64,000 nt of DNA from Tuwongella immobilis (GTDB lineage: Bacteria; Planctomycetota; Planctomycetia; Gemmatales; Gemmataceae), in contig NZ_LR593887.1 of NCBI RefSeq assembly GCF_901538355.1, positions 2,456,920 through 2,520,919 of the forward strand, read 5' to 3'. Position numbers and translations under genes: made by a program. Positions within the stretch are counted from its first letter, which is position 1. Each line of letters begins with the position of its first letter. The notes beneath the pieces are model-generated. The model was not told where the DNA came from, ran no database searches, and was given only the letters and a program-made list of their open reading frames with translations. Shown one piece after another: positions 53,894 through 63,890 of the stretch.

Positions 53894-55783
53894 ATGACAC
53901 ACACCTGGCCGCGGCGATTGCTCGGCATGGCAATTTGCGGATTGATCCTCGGCGGGGCAGTCATGCTCCAGCGACTTCAATCCGAGACGATCGCCAATTC
54001 CGGGGCACCGATCGCCCATTGGACGTTCAACAGTGCCCAGCTCACCAACCAGCAGTTTGCCCCGAAGGTGGGCCGACTTCCTATGGCGGCCAGCAGTCGC
54101 CCCACGCTCACTCCGGAACCGCATGCCGCGATGCTGTTTCAATCACCGAATGATCGCCTCACCGTAATCGACAAGCTGGACATCTCCGCCGATTGGCTTC
54201 CGAAGCAGAATATCACGCTTTCCGCCGTTGTGCGAGTCGATCGCCTGCAAGAATGGGGCGGGATCATCGGCTGCCTGCAAGACAATGGCGACGCCGAGAA
54301 AGGCGTGCTGCTGGGGATCAAGGATCAAGCATTCACTTTTGCGTTGGCCAGCAAAGGGGCGGATGACGGCGACGGCAAAATGACGTATCTCACGAGCAAG
54401 ACACCGGTTCCGCTCGGGAAGTGGGTGCATCTGGTCGGCACTTACGACGGCAAGCAGATGGCACTGTATGTCAACGGTGCCTTGGATGCTTCGAGTGTCG
54501 AGCAAAATGGCCCGATTCTCTGGGATGCCGCTCCGTGGGTCATTGGACGCTATCAAGATCGTGACGAAGATTATCCGTTCACAGGAGCGATTCACGAAGC
54601 CGCGGTATACGATTCGACGTTGCCCGCCACCGCGATTGCCGATCAAGCCAAGGCGTTCGCCTCATGGTTTGGGCTGCCCGCCGCGGTGCCGACGAAGACT
54701 GTTGGTGCGTTTCTGATTCCGCCGTATCTGCAATATCCGACACAAGATCGGATCACCGTCATGTGGGAAACGCCGACCCCGACGACCGGTAAGGTGAAAT
54801 TCGGATTGTCGGCCAATAATATGGATCGCGAGGTCGCCTCCGCCGAACCGAAGACGATCCACGAAGTGACGCTGACCGGGTTGAAGCCATCCACGCGGTA
54901 CATTTATCAGGTGAGTGGGAATTCCGACGGTGGCGCGTTTGAATCCGAGATTCTGACTTTCTCCACCGCCGTGAAGCCCGATGAAGCGTTCTCGTTCGGT
55001 GTGATCGGGGATACGCAACGCAATCCGGTGATTACCGAAAAGATCACCAAACTCATGTTTCGCCGTCGGCCCAACTTTGTCATTCACTGCGGCGACGTGG
55101 TCGATGATGGGCCGAGCAAGAAACAGTGGGTGTATGATCTGTTCCAACCGGGAAATACGCTGTTTTCCCGCGTCGCGGTCTTCCCGACGATTGGGAACCA
55201 CGAAAAGAATCACCCATTCTATTACCAGTATTTTAGCCTGCCGAATCCCGAATATTTCTACACGTTCCAATATGGGAATGCGGAATTTTTCGTGATCGAC
55301 AGCAATAAATCGCTGGCTCCGACTGCGGAACAGTACCGATTGCTGGAGCAAGCGCTTGCGAAATCGCGGGCAACTTGGAAGTTTGCCTACCATCACCACC
55401 CGCTCTATTCGTCGGATTCCGATGATTATGGGAATTCGTTCCGTGGGCCGAATGAGTGGGGCGCCAAGAACCCGCGATTCTTGGAGCCACTGTACGAGAA
55501 ATACAACATGGATATCGTGTTCAATGGTCACATTCACGTTTATGAGCGATCGTATCCGATTCGGGGCGGTCGAGTGGATCGTCAGAAGGGGATCATTCAC
55601 GTGACCAGCGGCGGTGGCGGTGCCCGACTTGAAGAATTCGCGCCGACACCGGCATGGTTCAAGGCCGAATTGCGCGTGGACTACCATTATTGCAATTTGA
55701 ATATCCAGGGCAATCGCTTGTCATTCAAAGCATTCGATCAAAACGATCAGCTTTTCGATTATTTCGATTTGGCCAAGGAATAA
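53894..55783 (+). CDS. Secreted LamG-metallophosphoesterase (purple-acid-phosphatase-like)
   Basis: 629 residues from the ATG at 53894 (GAGG upstream); an ATG at 53882 is in frame. The signal peptide is LLGMAICGLILGGAVML. A LamG/concanavalin-like domain spans about 40-215 (IAHWTFNSAQL, WVHLVGTYDGKQMALYVNGAL). A FN3-like phosphatase N-domain follows (RITVMWETPTPTTGKVKFG). The calcineurin-type phosphoesterase core has GVIGDTQ, HCGDVVDDG, IGNHEK, YHHHPLY and NGHIHVYERSYP, giving all dimetal ligands. It probably releases phosphate from extracellular phosphoesters; the LamG part may bind glycans (inferred). Confidence 0.9.
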   Translation: MTHTWPRRLLGMAICGLILGGAVMLQRLQSETIANSGAPIAHWTFNSAQLTNQQFAPKVGRLPMAASSRPTLTPEPHAAMLFQSPNDRLTVIDKLDISADWLPKQNITLSAVVRVDRLQEWGGIIGCLQDNGDAEKGVLLGIKDQAFTFALASKGADDGDGKMTYLTSKTPVPLGKWVHLVGTYDGKQMALYVNGALDASSVEQNGPILWDAAPWVIGRYQDRDEDYPFTGAIHEAAVYDSTLPATAIADQAKAFASWFGLPAAVPTKTVGAFLIPPYLQYPTQDRITVMWETPTPTTGKVKFGLSANNMDREVASAEPKTIHEVTLTGLKPSTRYIYQVSGNSDGGAFESEILTFSTAVKPDEAFSFGVIGDTQRNPVITEKITKLMFRRRPNFVIHCGDVVDDGPSKKQWVYDLFQPGNTLFSRVAVFPTIGNHEKNHPFYYQYFSLPNPEYFYTFQYGNAEFFVIDSNKSLAPTAEQYRLLEQALAKSRATWKFAYHHHPLYSSDSDDYGNSFRGPNEWGAKNPRFLEPLYEKYNMDIVFNGHIHVYERSYPIRGGRVDRQKGIIHVTSGGGGARLEEFAPTPAWFKAELRVDYHYCNLNIQGNRLSFKAFDQNDQLFDYFDLAKE

Positions 55784-55846
55784 TCACCGTCCGGAGAGAC
55801 GAGTCGGAATCCGAATCGGGATTTCGGCTCGTCGCATGCCGGTCAC

Positions 55847-55895
55847 AAAACACCGACACCCCGCGATTGCCAAGCGTTGGCCGATCGCGGGGTGT
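55847..55895 (-). terminator. Terminator for rpmE2, in the convergent gap
   Basis: ACACCCCGCGAT (55856-55867) and ATCGCGGGGTGT (55884-55895) form a perfect 12-bp stem, with GCCAA/TTGGC pairing inside the loop. On the minus strand a TTTT follows (55850-55847). It lies 30 bases beyond the L31 stop. Confidence 0.5.
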
Positions 55896-55925
55896 TGGGA
55901 TATGCGCTGACGCGAGAAGGGGCGG

Positions 55926-56207
55926 TTAGCTCTTCTTTTCGCTCTTGGCGGCTTGGGCATCGCGGAAATTCTTGAACTTCCGGTTGAACTTTTCGATTTG
56001 GCCGGTCTTGTCGACAAACTTCATCTTGCCGGTAAAGAACGGGTGCGATGCGCTGGAAATTTCCAAGCGATACAGCGGGTAGGTCTGGCCGTCGGTCCAG
56101 ACGATCGTTTCGTTGGTCTTGACCGTCGAGCGGGTCAAGAACGAGAAATTCGCCGCCGCGTCGGTAAAGACAACCGGGCGATAGTTGGGATGGATATTCT
56201 TCTTCAC
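55926..56207 (-). CDS. rpmE2: Ribosomal protein L31, type B
   Basis: 93 residues. The sequence starts KKNIHPNYRPVVF and contains HPFFTGKMKFVDKTGQIEKFNRKF, the L31 signature. It has no cysteine at all, so it is the zinc-free C- form; the long type-B loop (TRSTVKTNETIVWTDGQTYPLYRLEISSASHPF) is present. A Lys-rich tail follows. L31 sits on the 50S subunit and bridges to the 30S head. Start: a GTG at 56207; the frame continues upstream to 56402 but that part is not L31-like. It diverges from the rhodanese gene. Confidence 0.93.
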   Translation of the reverse strand: MKKNIHPNYRPVVFTDAAANFSFLTRSTVKTNETIVWTDGQTYPLYRLEISSASHPFFTGKMKFVDKTGQIEKFNRKFKNFRDAQAAKSEKKS

Positions 56208-56355
56208 CGCAGCAATTCTCCAAAACGATACACGCCCAGCGGCATCAGAAAACGTGCTGGACTGTGCGTCGGTTACAATTCCAGCTATCATAGCCGACCT
56301 CGCCCCGCGGACAAGATCGCCTCGCACAAACGATGCGAAAATCAGGAGGATTTTG

Positions 56356-57216
56356 ATGCTTGCACTCGTGATGTCCACCTTATTGCTGAGCGAACCGGCC
56401 AATTACGCCAAACCGCGGCTGTTGATTGAAGCGAAGGAAATCGCCGAAGTATCGCCGATTCTGTTGGATGTTCGACCGGAAGCGGAGTACGCCAAAGGGC
56501 ACATTCCGGGCGCGATTCCAGTGAACGCAAAGGCATGGGGCGACCGGTTTTACGAGAAAGCCGACGTGGCGGAATGGACGGATTTACTCGGCGGCGTGGG
56601 CATTTCCGGCGAGCGGCCCATTGTCGTTTACGGCGAAAATCTCACCGATGTCGCGCGGATTTGGTGGATCATTCGCTACTGGGGAATTTCCGATGTGCGA
56701 ATTCTCAACGGTGGTTGGTCGGCCTGGAAGATTTCGGGCGGCGAAATTTCGACGACACCCGCCACCAAGCCCGCGCGAGTCGTACCGAAGCTCACCGCGC
56801 AAGCCGATCGCTTTGCCCAGAAAGACGACCTGATGAAGTCGCTGATGGGCGATCCTGCGAAGGGGCTGCAAATTGTCGATGCCCGATCGATGAAGGAACA
56901 TTGCGGCGAAACCAATACCGCTAAGCGGAACGGGGCAATGCCCGGTGCGAAGTCGCTGGAGTGGGTGGAGGTGCTCGATCCGAAAACCAAGCGATTTAAG
57001 CCTGCGGATGAGCTGCAACTGCTGCTGAAGGAACGCGGCATTGATCTGAATCGTCCCTCGGTTACGCACTGTCAAGGGGGCGGTCGGGCGGCGGTGGTCG
57101 CCTTCACGCTCGAACTGATGGGCGGGAAACAGGTCTCGAATTATTACCGCAGTTGGTCCGAATGGGGAAATGAGCCGGATACGCTGATTGTGAAGCCGAT
57201 GCCGCCCAAAAAATAA
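56356..57216 (+). CDS. Two-domain rhodanese (sulfurtransferase)
   Basis: 286 residues from the ATG at 56356, which has AGGAGG seven bases upstream. The N-terminal rhodanese domain (LLDVRPEAEYAKGHIPGAIPV) has no active-site cysteine. The C-terminal one (IVDARSMKEHCGE) ends with the loop VTHCQGGGRAAV, where Cys is the persulfide carrier. It transfers sulfane sulfur from thiosulfate or 3-mercaptopyruvate to an acceptor; which one cannot be read. A short hydrophobic N-terminus (MLALVMSTLLL) could be a weak signal peptide. Confidence 0.9.
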   Translation: MLALVMSTLLLSEPANYAKPRLLIEAKEIAEVSPILLDVRPEAEYAKGHIPGAIPVNAKAWGDRFYEKADVAEWTDLLGGVGISGERPIVVYGENLTDVARIWWIIRYWGISDVRILNGGWSAWKISGGEISTTPATKPARVVPKLTAQADRFAQKDDLMKSLMGDPAKGLQIVDARSMKEHCGETNTAKRNGAMPGAKSLEWVEVLDPKTKRFKPADELQLLLKERGIDLNRPSVTHCQGGGRAAVVAFTLELMGGKQVSNYYRSWSEWGNEPDTLIVKPMPPKK

Positions 57217-57241
57217 GCACAATCGACTCTTCCGGATCGGC

Positions 57242-57283
57242 AGTTCTCGGTCCATTCGATCGCGTTCGGATTGGCCGAGAACT
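57242..57283 (+). terminator. Weak terminator-like hairpin after the rhodanese gene
   Basis: AGTTCTCGG (57242-57250) pairs perfectly with CCGAGAACT (57275-57283). No proper T-run follows. It lies in the 167-base gap before the BatA gene. Confidence 0.3.
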
Positions 57284-57383
57284 CGGATTCTCGAAAAATC
57301 GGGCATTCATCCGTTGACATCGGCGGTGTGGCATGCGACTCTGACACAACGCTGACCGACCGATGAGATGATGTTGCCGCATC

Positions 57384-59744
57384 ATGAGTTTCTTACCGAC
57401 GTTGCTGAATCCGTCGCTGATCTGGTTGTTGCCATTGGCGACGATCCCGGTCTTGCTGCATCTGCTCACCTTGCAACGACTTCGCACGGTGGAACTGAGC
57501 ACCTACCGGTTTCTCTTCGATAGTTATGTGCAACAACGCCGGCGCATGCAGTTTCTGCAAGCGCTGCTGGCGATGCTTCGCACCCTATTCCTGCTGGGGC
57601 TGGTGCTGGCGGTCAGTCGACCCGTGCTGCAAAGTTGGGGCGGACTGTTTCAATCGGGCAGCGGCCGCGAGGTGATTCTGCTCGTGGATTGTTCCGCGAG
57701 TATGAATGCCCAAGCATTGGGGCAATCGGCGTTGGACCGGGCGAAGGAAGCGGCCAAGCTCGTGGTGGGGCGGCTGCACGCGGATGATCGCGTGACGCTC
57801 ATTCGCGTGGCCGGTAAGCCCGAAGAAATTTTTAGCCGGTATCAGACCGATCTCAATTCGATCGAAGAAAGCATTCAGAATCTCACCGCAAGTCCTGCAC
57901 GGGCCAATCTTTATGCCGCGCTCATGAGTCTGTTTGGGCCGGATTCGAAGCCGCCGCAATCGCCGTTGATTTACTTCTTCACGGATAGCCAAGCCAGCAG
58001 TTGGAAGGAATTGCGGAAGCAACAAGATTTGCCGCAGTTGATTCCCACTGGCACGCCGTTCATTGTCGTGCAAGTCGGCAGCAGCGCCACGGGGGTGAAC
58101 ATCGCCGTCACGGGGCAGCCGCCACCGCGTCAACGGGCGATCATCGGTTTGCCGATTGCACTCCAAGCGCGGGTGGTCAACTACTCCAGCACCGAGACCG
58201 AAGCGACGCTGCGATTGTTCATCAACGACAAAGAAATTCCCTCGCAACGTGCCACATTCAAATTGCAAGCTGGCGAAGAAAAACTGCATCGGTTTGCCCC
58301 GTATGAGCCGAGCGAACCGGGAATTCTGCGCGGCCGGTTTGAGATTTCGCTGACCGGAAAAGGCACAGACGCCTTTCCCGAAGATGATCGGTTTCTGTTC
58401 ACGCTCGCGGTGCAGCCGAAAGTGCGTGTGTTGATCGTCAACGGCAATCCCGGGGCGGATCGATTCGATAGCGAAACGCTGTATCTGCGGGCCGCACTCA
58501 CAGCGGAACGCACGCCGCAACCGGATGATGCCGCCGATGGCGCGAGCAAGCCGAACAATACCCGCGAACTCGCCAAGTCGCTGGAACTCATCGAAGTTCC
58601 GGAAGGGGGCTTGCTGCCGGATCTCCTTCGCGAGGCAGGGGTTGTGATTCTGGCGAACTGCGGGAATTTGAATCCGGAGCAGATGGGGCGATTGCGAGAT
58701 TTCGTCGCCGATGGCGGCGGGCTGCTGCTGTTTCCCGGCGACCGGGTGAATCCGGAAGTGATGAATCGTAACTTTTTTGTAGTGCCAAACGCCTCCGAAA
58801 TGCTCAGCGAGGCGAAGCTGGGCCAACCCATTGGCGATCCGGCAAATTCGGCCACCTTCGTGAAGTTGGCTCGCATCGCTACCGATCATCCGATCTTCTC
58901 CGTGTTCGAGCCAGATCAAGATGCCGATGTCACCTACTTCGATCGTGTCTATTTCAAACGACGATTTCCGTTGACGCTGGAAGACCCGAAGAAAACCTCC
59001 GTCTTGCTGGAAACCACGGATCGCCTGCCCGCGATGGTGCAATCGCGTTACGGCGAGGGGTTGGTGATTCTGTCGGCGTTCCCGCTGAATGCGAAGTGGA
59101 GCAATCTGCCGCTCAACGGAGCAGAATTCGTGCCAATGATGCTGCGGATGATGACGTATGCTCAGGCGCGGCCGGAAGCCGAAGGGCCGCTGGTGGTTGG
59201 GCCGGATGGGTTGGCGGAATTCTCGATTTCCGGCAAGTGGGCACCGCTTTCGGGACGGGTGATCGATGCCGCCGATCGACCGGTGCCGTTGCTGTTTGAG
59301 CGAGCAGGGACTCGGCAAACGGCGGTCTTCGATCAGACGACCGAACGGGGGTACTACACCGCAGAGATTCGCAGCGAACGCGATGCGTCCAAATCGGCGG
59401 ATCTGGTGTTTGCCGTCAACCTGACGCCGGATGAATCCGATCTGCGGCCGATACTGGAGCCGGAAGCGCAAGACCTGCTTCCCGGTATTGCCCTGCGTTA
59501 TGTGGATGCCACCGCGGAGGCCCAGCAGGAAAAGGGCGCGCTGGGCAACGAACAGGAAATCTGGCGACCGCTGATTTGGCTGATGTTCGTGGTCATTGGC
59601 GTGGAATTTGTGCTCTCGACGCTGCGGGGATCGAAAGCGCCGGGAGATGATTCCGCGAGTGTGACCGATCGCATCCGCGACTACAACCCCACCCGCTGGG
59701 TCGGACGAATGACCGGCGGCGGTGGCCCTGCCACGGCTACCTAA
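57384..59744 (+). CDS. BatA-type VWA membrane protein
   Basis: 786 residues. The N-terminus (NPSLIWLLPLATIPVLLHLL...STYRFL) is the BatA domain, a double membrane segment. The VWA domain follows with intact MIDAS DCSASM (about 102) and FFTDSQASSW. The C-terminal part has a GATase-like segment (VRVLIVNGNPG, VVILANCGNLNPEQMGRLRDFVADGGGLLLFPG) and a closing membrane helix (IWLMFVVIGVEFVLSTL). The family acts with MoxR ATPases and DUF58 proteins in envelope protein maturation and aerotolerance. It heads an operon with the DUF4175 gene 153 bases on; no MoxR is adjacent within the window. Confidence 0.9.
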   Translation: MSFLPTLLNPSLIWLLPLATIPVLLHLLTLQRLRTVELSTYRFLFDSYVQQRRRMQFLQALLAMLRTLFLLGLVLAVSRPVLQSWGGLFQSGSGREVILLVDCSASMNAQALGQSALDRAKEAAKLVVGRLHADDRVTLIRVAGKPEEIFSRYQTDLNSIEESIQNLTASPARANLYAALMSLFGPDSKPPQSPLIYFFTDSQASSWKELRKQQDLPQLIPTGTPFIVVQVGSSATGVNIAVTGQPPPRQRAIIGLPIALQARVVNYSSTETEATLRLFINDKEIPSQRATFKLQAGEEKLHRFAPYEPSEPGILRGRFEISLTGKGTDAFPEDDRFLFTLAVQPKVRVLIVNGNPGADRFDSETLYLRAALTAERTPQPDDAADGASKPNNTRELAKSLELIEVPEGGLLPDLLREAGVVILANCGNLNPEQMGRLRDFVADGGGLLLFPGDRVNPEVMNRNFFVVPNASEMLSEAKLGQPIGDPANSATFVKLARIATDHPIFSVFEPDQDADVTYFDRVYFKRRFPLTLEDPKKTSVLLETTDRLPAMVQSRYGEGLVILSAFPLNAKWSNLPLNGAEFVPMMLRMMTYAQARPEAEGPLVVGPDGLAEFSISGKWAPLSGRVIDAADRPVPLLFERAGTRQTAVFDQTTERGYYTAEIRSERDASKSADLVFAVNLTPDESDLRPILEPEAQDLLPGIALRYVDATAEAQQEKGALGNEQEIWRPLIWLMFVVIGVEFVLSTLRGSKAPGDDSASVTDRIRDYNPTRWVGRMTGGGGPATAT

Positions 59745-59897
59745 CCCGAGTGCCGATTCGGGAACCAATCGGCGGCTGCCAAAATCCAATTGAAAACTCT
59801 CGCCGCATTCCGACGGTCGGAATTTGGCGTGGCGTGCCCAGGCTGCCGGGCGTCGCCAACGGGATTGCGTTCCAGGATGTCTGGGGATTGCACGACC

Positions 59898-62800
59898 ATG
59901 AGCGACTCGATCACCACCGCCTCTCGCCCCGATTTGCGACCCATCCACCGGCTGATTGGTCGCGTGCGACTCCTCCTGCGAACCAGTTGGGGCGTCACCG
60001 GCATCGGCCTTTCCATCGGCATGGCCATTACCATGATCGTGGTGATGACCGCGTTGGATATGCTCAGCCCGTTGACGGAAACCCTGCGAGCCATTGCTTT
60101 TGGGGTGATTCTCATCCCCACGAGTTGGGTGTTTTTGGTCGGAGTGGTGATTCCGTTGGCGCGACGGCTGGGACCAGTCGAGACGGCCCGACGAATCGAG
60201 CAGCAGATTCCCGGCATGCATAGCCGGTTGGTCAGTTGTGTTGATCTGGCGACTCAGGAGCAGGCCCAGCGCTCGCCGGCGTTCTTCCGCCGCTTGGTGG
60301 AAGAATCGTTGGATCGCGTGCGGAATTTTCGGCCCGTTTCGGTAATCGATCGTCGCAGTGTGTTGCGGGCGATTGGCTTTGCGCTCGTGGCGACGGTCGT
60401 CTTTTCGCTGTTGTGGGTGGGAATACCCGAGCGAATTTCGGTCGCCCTGCAACGGGTGATGTTCCCGTTCGCGGACATTCCGCCGTATTCGTCGGTAGCG
60501 TACACCGTGTTCCCTGGCACGACCAAAATCCTCAAGGGCGAGCCGATCCAATTCGCCGCCGGAATCGATCGCGGGCAGCCCGAATCGCTGGCGGTCGAAC
60601 TGTTGAGCCTGGATCGGAAGTCGTCTCTGAGATTCGACTTAGCCGCGCAAGAAGGCGATCGCGCCTGGTTGCTGGAACGCAATAGCGGCACCCTAGGGCA
60701 GGGATTTGAGAACGGTTTTACCTACCGAATTATCGGTGGTGGCACTTGGAGCCGCGAGCATCAGATTGATCTGCTGGAACGGCCGGTGATTCTCTCGACT
60801 CAGGCAGCGGTGCATTTTCCGGAATACATGGGGATTCCCGAGGCCCGCACCTACAAACCGCAGGAATTGGACGTGAGCGGGCCGGAAGGTGGCGCGGTGG
60901 AAATCACTGTGGATGCCGAAGGGGCGGTCGCCGTCGCCGAAGTGCAAATGGTCGAACAGCGCATCAAGCAGGTGCCGATTCCCGGACGGTTGCCGCGGGT
61001 GTGGTTCGATGGCAAATTGCCGGATCAGGTCAATCAATCCGATGGCTGGAATTGGCAATCCAACGCGCTGGGCAAGGCGATGATTCACACGCAAGCCCCG
61101 TCGCAAGGTGTTGCCAGCCATGCGTTTTCGGATGCCCGCACGTTATTTCCGGTGAAGTTGGGCGAACGGCTGTTTGTGGAAGTCTATCTCGACCCGCAGA
61201 ATCCGCCGGAAACGGTAATGCTCCAATGGCAAGATGAATTTGGTTCGTGGGAGCATCGGGCGTATTGGGGGGCGGACAAAATTCCCTTTGGTCAACCAGG
61301 AACTGCGGGCCGAGCGCGCTTGGGGGCCATTCCGCGTGAGTGGCTCGGCCGATGGGTCATGCTCGAAATTCCGGCCAGCAATGTCGGGTTGGATGGCAAA
61401 TCGGTAAAGGGGATGGGCTTCACGCTGTTTGGCGGCAAAGCAAGCTGGGCGGCAAGCTGCTCGGTGGGGCTGCCAATGCTGCAAGATGTCCCCGAATTGG
61501 TTGTGGTCGGCACGCATCCCATGCAGCGCGTCGAGACCAGCAATCGATTCACCGGCTGGTTCCCGTTACGTGGCAGTGGCTTCTACCGCGTGGAACTTCG
61601 CAACGAACTGGGGTTTGCCAATCAGGCGATGAAGGAAGGACGCACAGAAGCGACGGCGGATCTGCCCCCGGAAATCGCCTTGGAGAAGCCCGGTGTGGAT
61701 GTCACACTTTCCGCACCGGAGAAGATTCCGCTTCAGGCGTTGGTGCGGGATGATTACGGGCTGAACGAAGTCTGGCTGGCCGTGCAACGCGAGGGGGAAT
61801 TGCGATACACGCGCACGCAACGGCTGAAGTTCTATCCCACCCCGAATCCGGCGAAAGTCGATACGCTGATTGCCACTCTGGATGTGCCCGCCATGAAGCT
61901 GAAAGTGGGCGAATCGTTCCGGTATCGGCTCGAAGTGTCGGATCGACGACCGGGGCGGGATTATGTCGTCTCGAAAGATTACTCCGTTCGCATCACCACG
62001 GATTCCTCGGCGGCGGATCGGCAATTCCAGGCATTGTTGAACGCGCAAGACCCCTTCCGAGAGAAATTGGCGAATTTGATTGCTCAGCAATCGAAGGTCG
62101 GGCAACGTCTCGACGCGGTCGCCCAAAAATACGAGCCCTTGCAGTCGAAAATCCAGCAAATGCAGATGGCGGATGCCCTGAAAAATGACAAAGCGCCGCC
62201 GCAGGCCAAAGCGGAACCCACGAAGCAGCCTTTGACCCCGGAACAGATGCAAAAATTGTCCCCGGATGAACAAAAACAATTGGGGCAATTGCGTCAGGAA
62301 CTCGCCGAGATTGCCGCGGAAGAGGCCAAGAATGAGGCCACTTCCAAAGAGTTGGCGAATGATTTGGCCAATCTTGCGAATCAGGCCCAAAAAACGCCGT
62401 TGCTGGCGAAGGACCTGGCGGATGCGTTCGCCGATGCGCAGCAGCAATTTCAACAGCAGGCGGTGAGTCCCATTGGCGATCTCGTGCAGCAGCTCCGCAA
62501 GGGAGCCAATCCGCAAGATGCGCCGGCGGATTCTCGCAAGTTGGATCAGCAATCGGATCGCATTCAGGCCAATTTGGAGTCGATGAAGCGTCAAATGGAT
62601 GCGCTGGCAAACGCCCAGAAAAATTCGAAGAATGATCTCAACTCCGCGCTCCAGGCGTTCAAAAATGCCAAAGACCGCGAGCAAGCCAAGATGACCGCCA
62701 ACGAATTGCAGGAACTCAAGGATTTCCTGAAGGGATTGCGGGAACAGTTGAAGCAATCGGAAAATTTGCAGGGGCAATTGGCGGATCAAACGAACGAAGC

Positions 62801-63794
62801 CCCGAAGGAATCGCTGCCGAAGCTCGAAGGGGAGCAAGATCGATTGGAAGCGCAGACCGATCCGCAGTTGAATCAGGCCAAACAACTGCTCGACAAGAAT
62901 CGGCTGGAACGCATCAAGCGGAATCTGAATCTGCCGGATGAGCCGTACGCGCGGGAGGGGCAAGAACGCATGGTTCCGCCCACCGAGGACGATACGCCTG
63001 AGGAGAAATCCAAGGACGCCAACGGCAAGAAACCCGCGAACGATCCCAATGCTCAGAAGCCGGCAAATGACCCCAATGCGGAAAAACCAGAAGATGAGGA
63101 TGCGACGCTGCAACCGGCGTTGAGTGGCGAGCGGCTGAAGCAGGATCCGCGATTTGCGAAGAAGCAGCGCCCCACGCCGAAGAAGCCGAACGATCCCAAC
63201 GCCAAAGCCGATCCCGAGGCCCAGCGTGCGGATCTGCAAGATCGCCAGGCGGAAAATCAGCAGGCGTTGCAGAATGCGCAACAGGCATTGCAGTCGGATG
63301 AAAATGCGGTGGACAATCTGCTGAATCAGTTGGAAGCGGCCACGCAAAAGGCGCAAGCCAATGCCCAAAAATCGCAACAGGCCAATGGGCAACCGATGCC
63401 GGGCGAACCGATGTCGGGCGAATCTGGTGATTCGGAATTGTCCCAGGCGATGGAAGAATTGAAGGATCTGCTCAATTCGCGAAAGTTGGCGGATGCCAAG
63501 CAGATGGCTCAACGGGCGAAACAACCCGGACAAGGCCAGCAAGCGAATCAGTCGCCGACACCGCCGCCCCCGGGACAGGCTCCGGTGGGCAATCTTCAGG
63601 GGAATCGGCCAGGCGAAATCACGGAAGCCGATCTCAGCAAGATCGACCTGCAAACGCGGGCGATTCTGCTGCAACTGCCACCGGTGGTCCGCGAAGAATT
63701 ATTGCAAGGCATGAAAGAACAGGGGCCGGAGGGATACCGTCGCTTCGTGGCGGATTATTTCAAACGGCTCAGCGATGCCCAACCGAAGCCGTGA
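59898..63794 (+). CDS. DUF4175-like large membrane protein with coiled coils
   Basis: 1298 residues from the ATG at 59898. Two N-terminal membrane helices (GIGLSIGMAITMIVVMTALDM and AIAFGVILIPTSWVFLVGVVI) and a third near 160 are followed by a beta-rich extracytoplasmic region (about 190-700). After that come about 550 residues of Gln/Lys/Asn-rich coiled coil (for example ELAEIAAEEAKNEATSKEL) with short DPNAxKPAN repeats near 1045-1065. It ends with a helical domain (LQTRAILLQLPPVVREELLQGMKEQGPEGYRRFVADYFKRLSD), typical of planctomycete DUF4175 proteins. It sits in the BatA operon. Its job is unknown; a periplasmic scaffold is inferred. Confidence 0.85.
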   Translation: MSDSITTASRPDLRPIHRLIGRVRLLLRTSWGVTGIGLSIGMAITMIVVMTALDMLSPLTETLRAIAFGVILIPTSWVFLVGVVIPLARRLGPVETARRIEQQIPGMHSRLVSCVDLATQEQAQRSPAFFRRLVEESLDRVRNFRPVSVIDRRSVLRAIGFALVATVVFSLLWVGIPERISVALQRVMFPFADIPPYSSVAYTVFPGTTKILKGEPIQFAAGIDRGQPESLAVELLSLDRKSSLRFDLAAQEGDRAWLLERNSGTLGQGFENGFTYRIIGGGTWSREHQIDLLERPVILSTQAAVHFPEYMGIPEARTYKPQELDVSGPEGGAVEITVDAEGAVAVAEVQMVEQRIKQVPIPGRLPRVWFDGKLPDQVNQSDGWNWQSNALGKAMIHTQAPSQGVASHAFSDARTLFPVKLGERLFVEVYLDPQNPPETVMLQWQDEFGSWEHRAYWGADKIPFGQPGTAGRARLGAIPREWLGRWVMLEIPASNVGLDGKSVKGMGFTLFGGKASWAASCSVGLPMLQDVPELVVVGTHPMQRVETSNRFTGWFPLRGSGFYRVELRNELGFANQAMKEGRTEATADLPPEIALEKPGVDVTLSAPEKIPLQALVRDDYGLNEVWLAVQREGELRYTRTQRLKFYPTPNPAKVDTLIATLDVPAMKLKVGESFRYRLEVSDRRPGRDYVVSKDYSVRITTDSSAADRQFQALLNAQDPFREKLANLIAQQSKVGQRLDAVAQKYEPLQSKIQQMQMADALKNDKAPPQAKAEPTKQPLTPEQMQKLSPDEQKQLGQLRQELAEIAAEEAKNEATSKELANDLANLANQAQKTPLLAKDLADAFADAQQQFQQQAVSPIGDLVQQLRKGANPQDAPADSRKLDQQSDRIQANLESMKRQMDALANAQKNSKNDLNSALQAFKNAKDREQAKMTANELQELKDFLKGLREQLKQSENLQGQLADQTNEAPKESLPKLEGEQDRLEAQTDPQLNQAKQLLDKNRLERIKRNLNLPDEPYAREGQERMVPPTEDDTPEEKSKDANGKKPANDPNAQKPANDPNAEKPEDEDATLQPALSGERLKQDPRFAKKQRPTPKKPNDPNAKADPEAQRADLQDRQAENQQALQNAQQALQSDENAVDNLLNQLEAATQKAQANAQKSQQANGQPMPGEPMSGESGDSELSQAMEELKDLLNSRKLADAKQMAQRAKQPGQGQQANQSPTPPPPGQAPVGNLQGNRPGEITEADLSKIDLQTRAILLQLPPVVREELLQGMKEQGPEGYRRFVADYFKRLSDAQPKP

Positions 63795-63890
63795 TCGGCG
63801 GGTGATTCCGCGGGCCAGGCGTGGAAGCGTGGCCCGCATCGTGGCGGCATGGGACAGCGATTGCAATTGGATCGGAAACGGTAGGCGAGC

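Noticed and set aside
61566-63674. 702-codon minus-strand frame, Leu/Arg/Ile-rich
   Set aside because: It mirrors the Gln/Lys coiled coil of the DUF4175 gene and has no ribosome site. Its hydrophobicity is a codon-complement effect.
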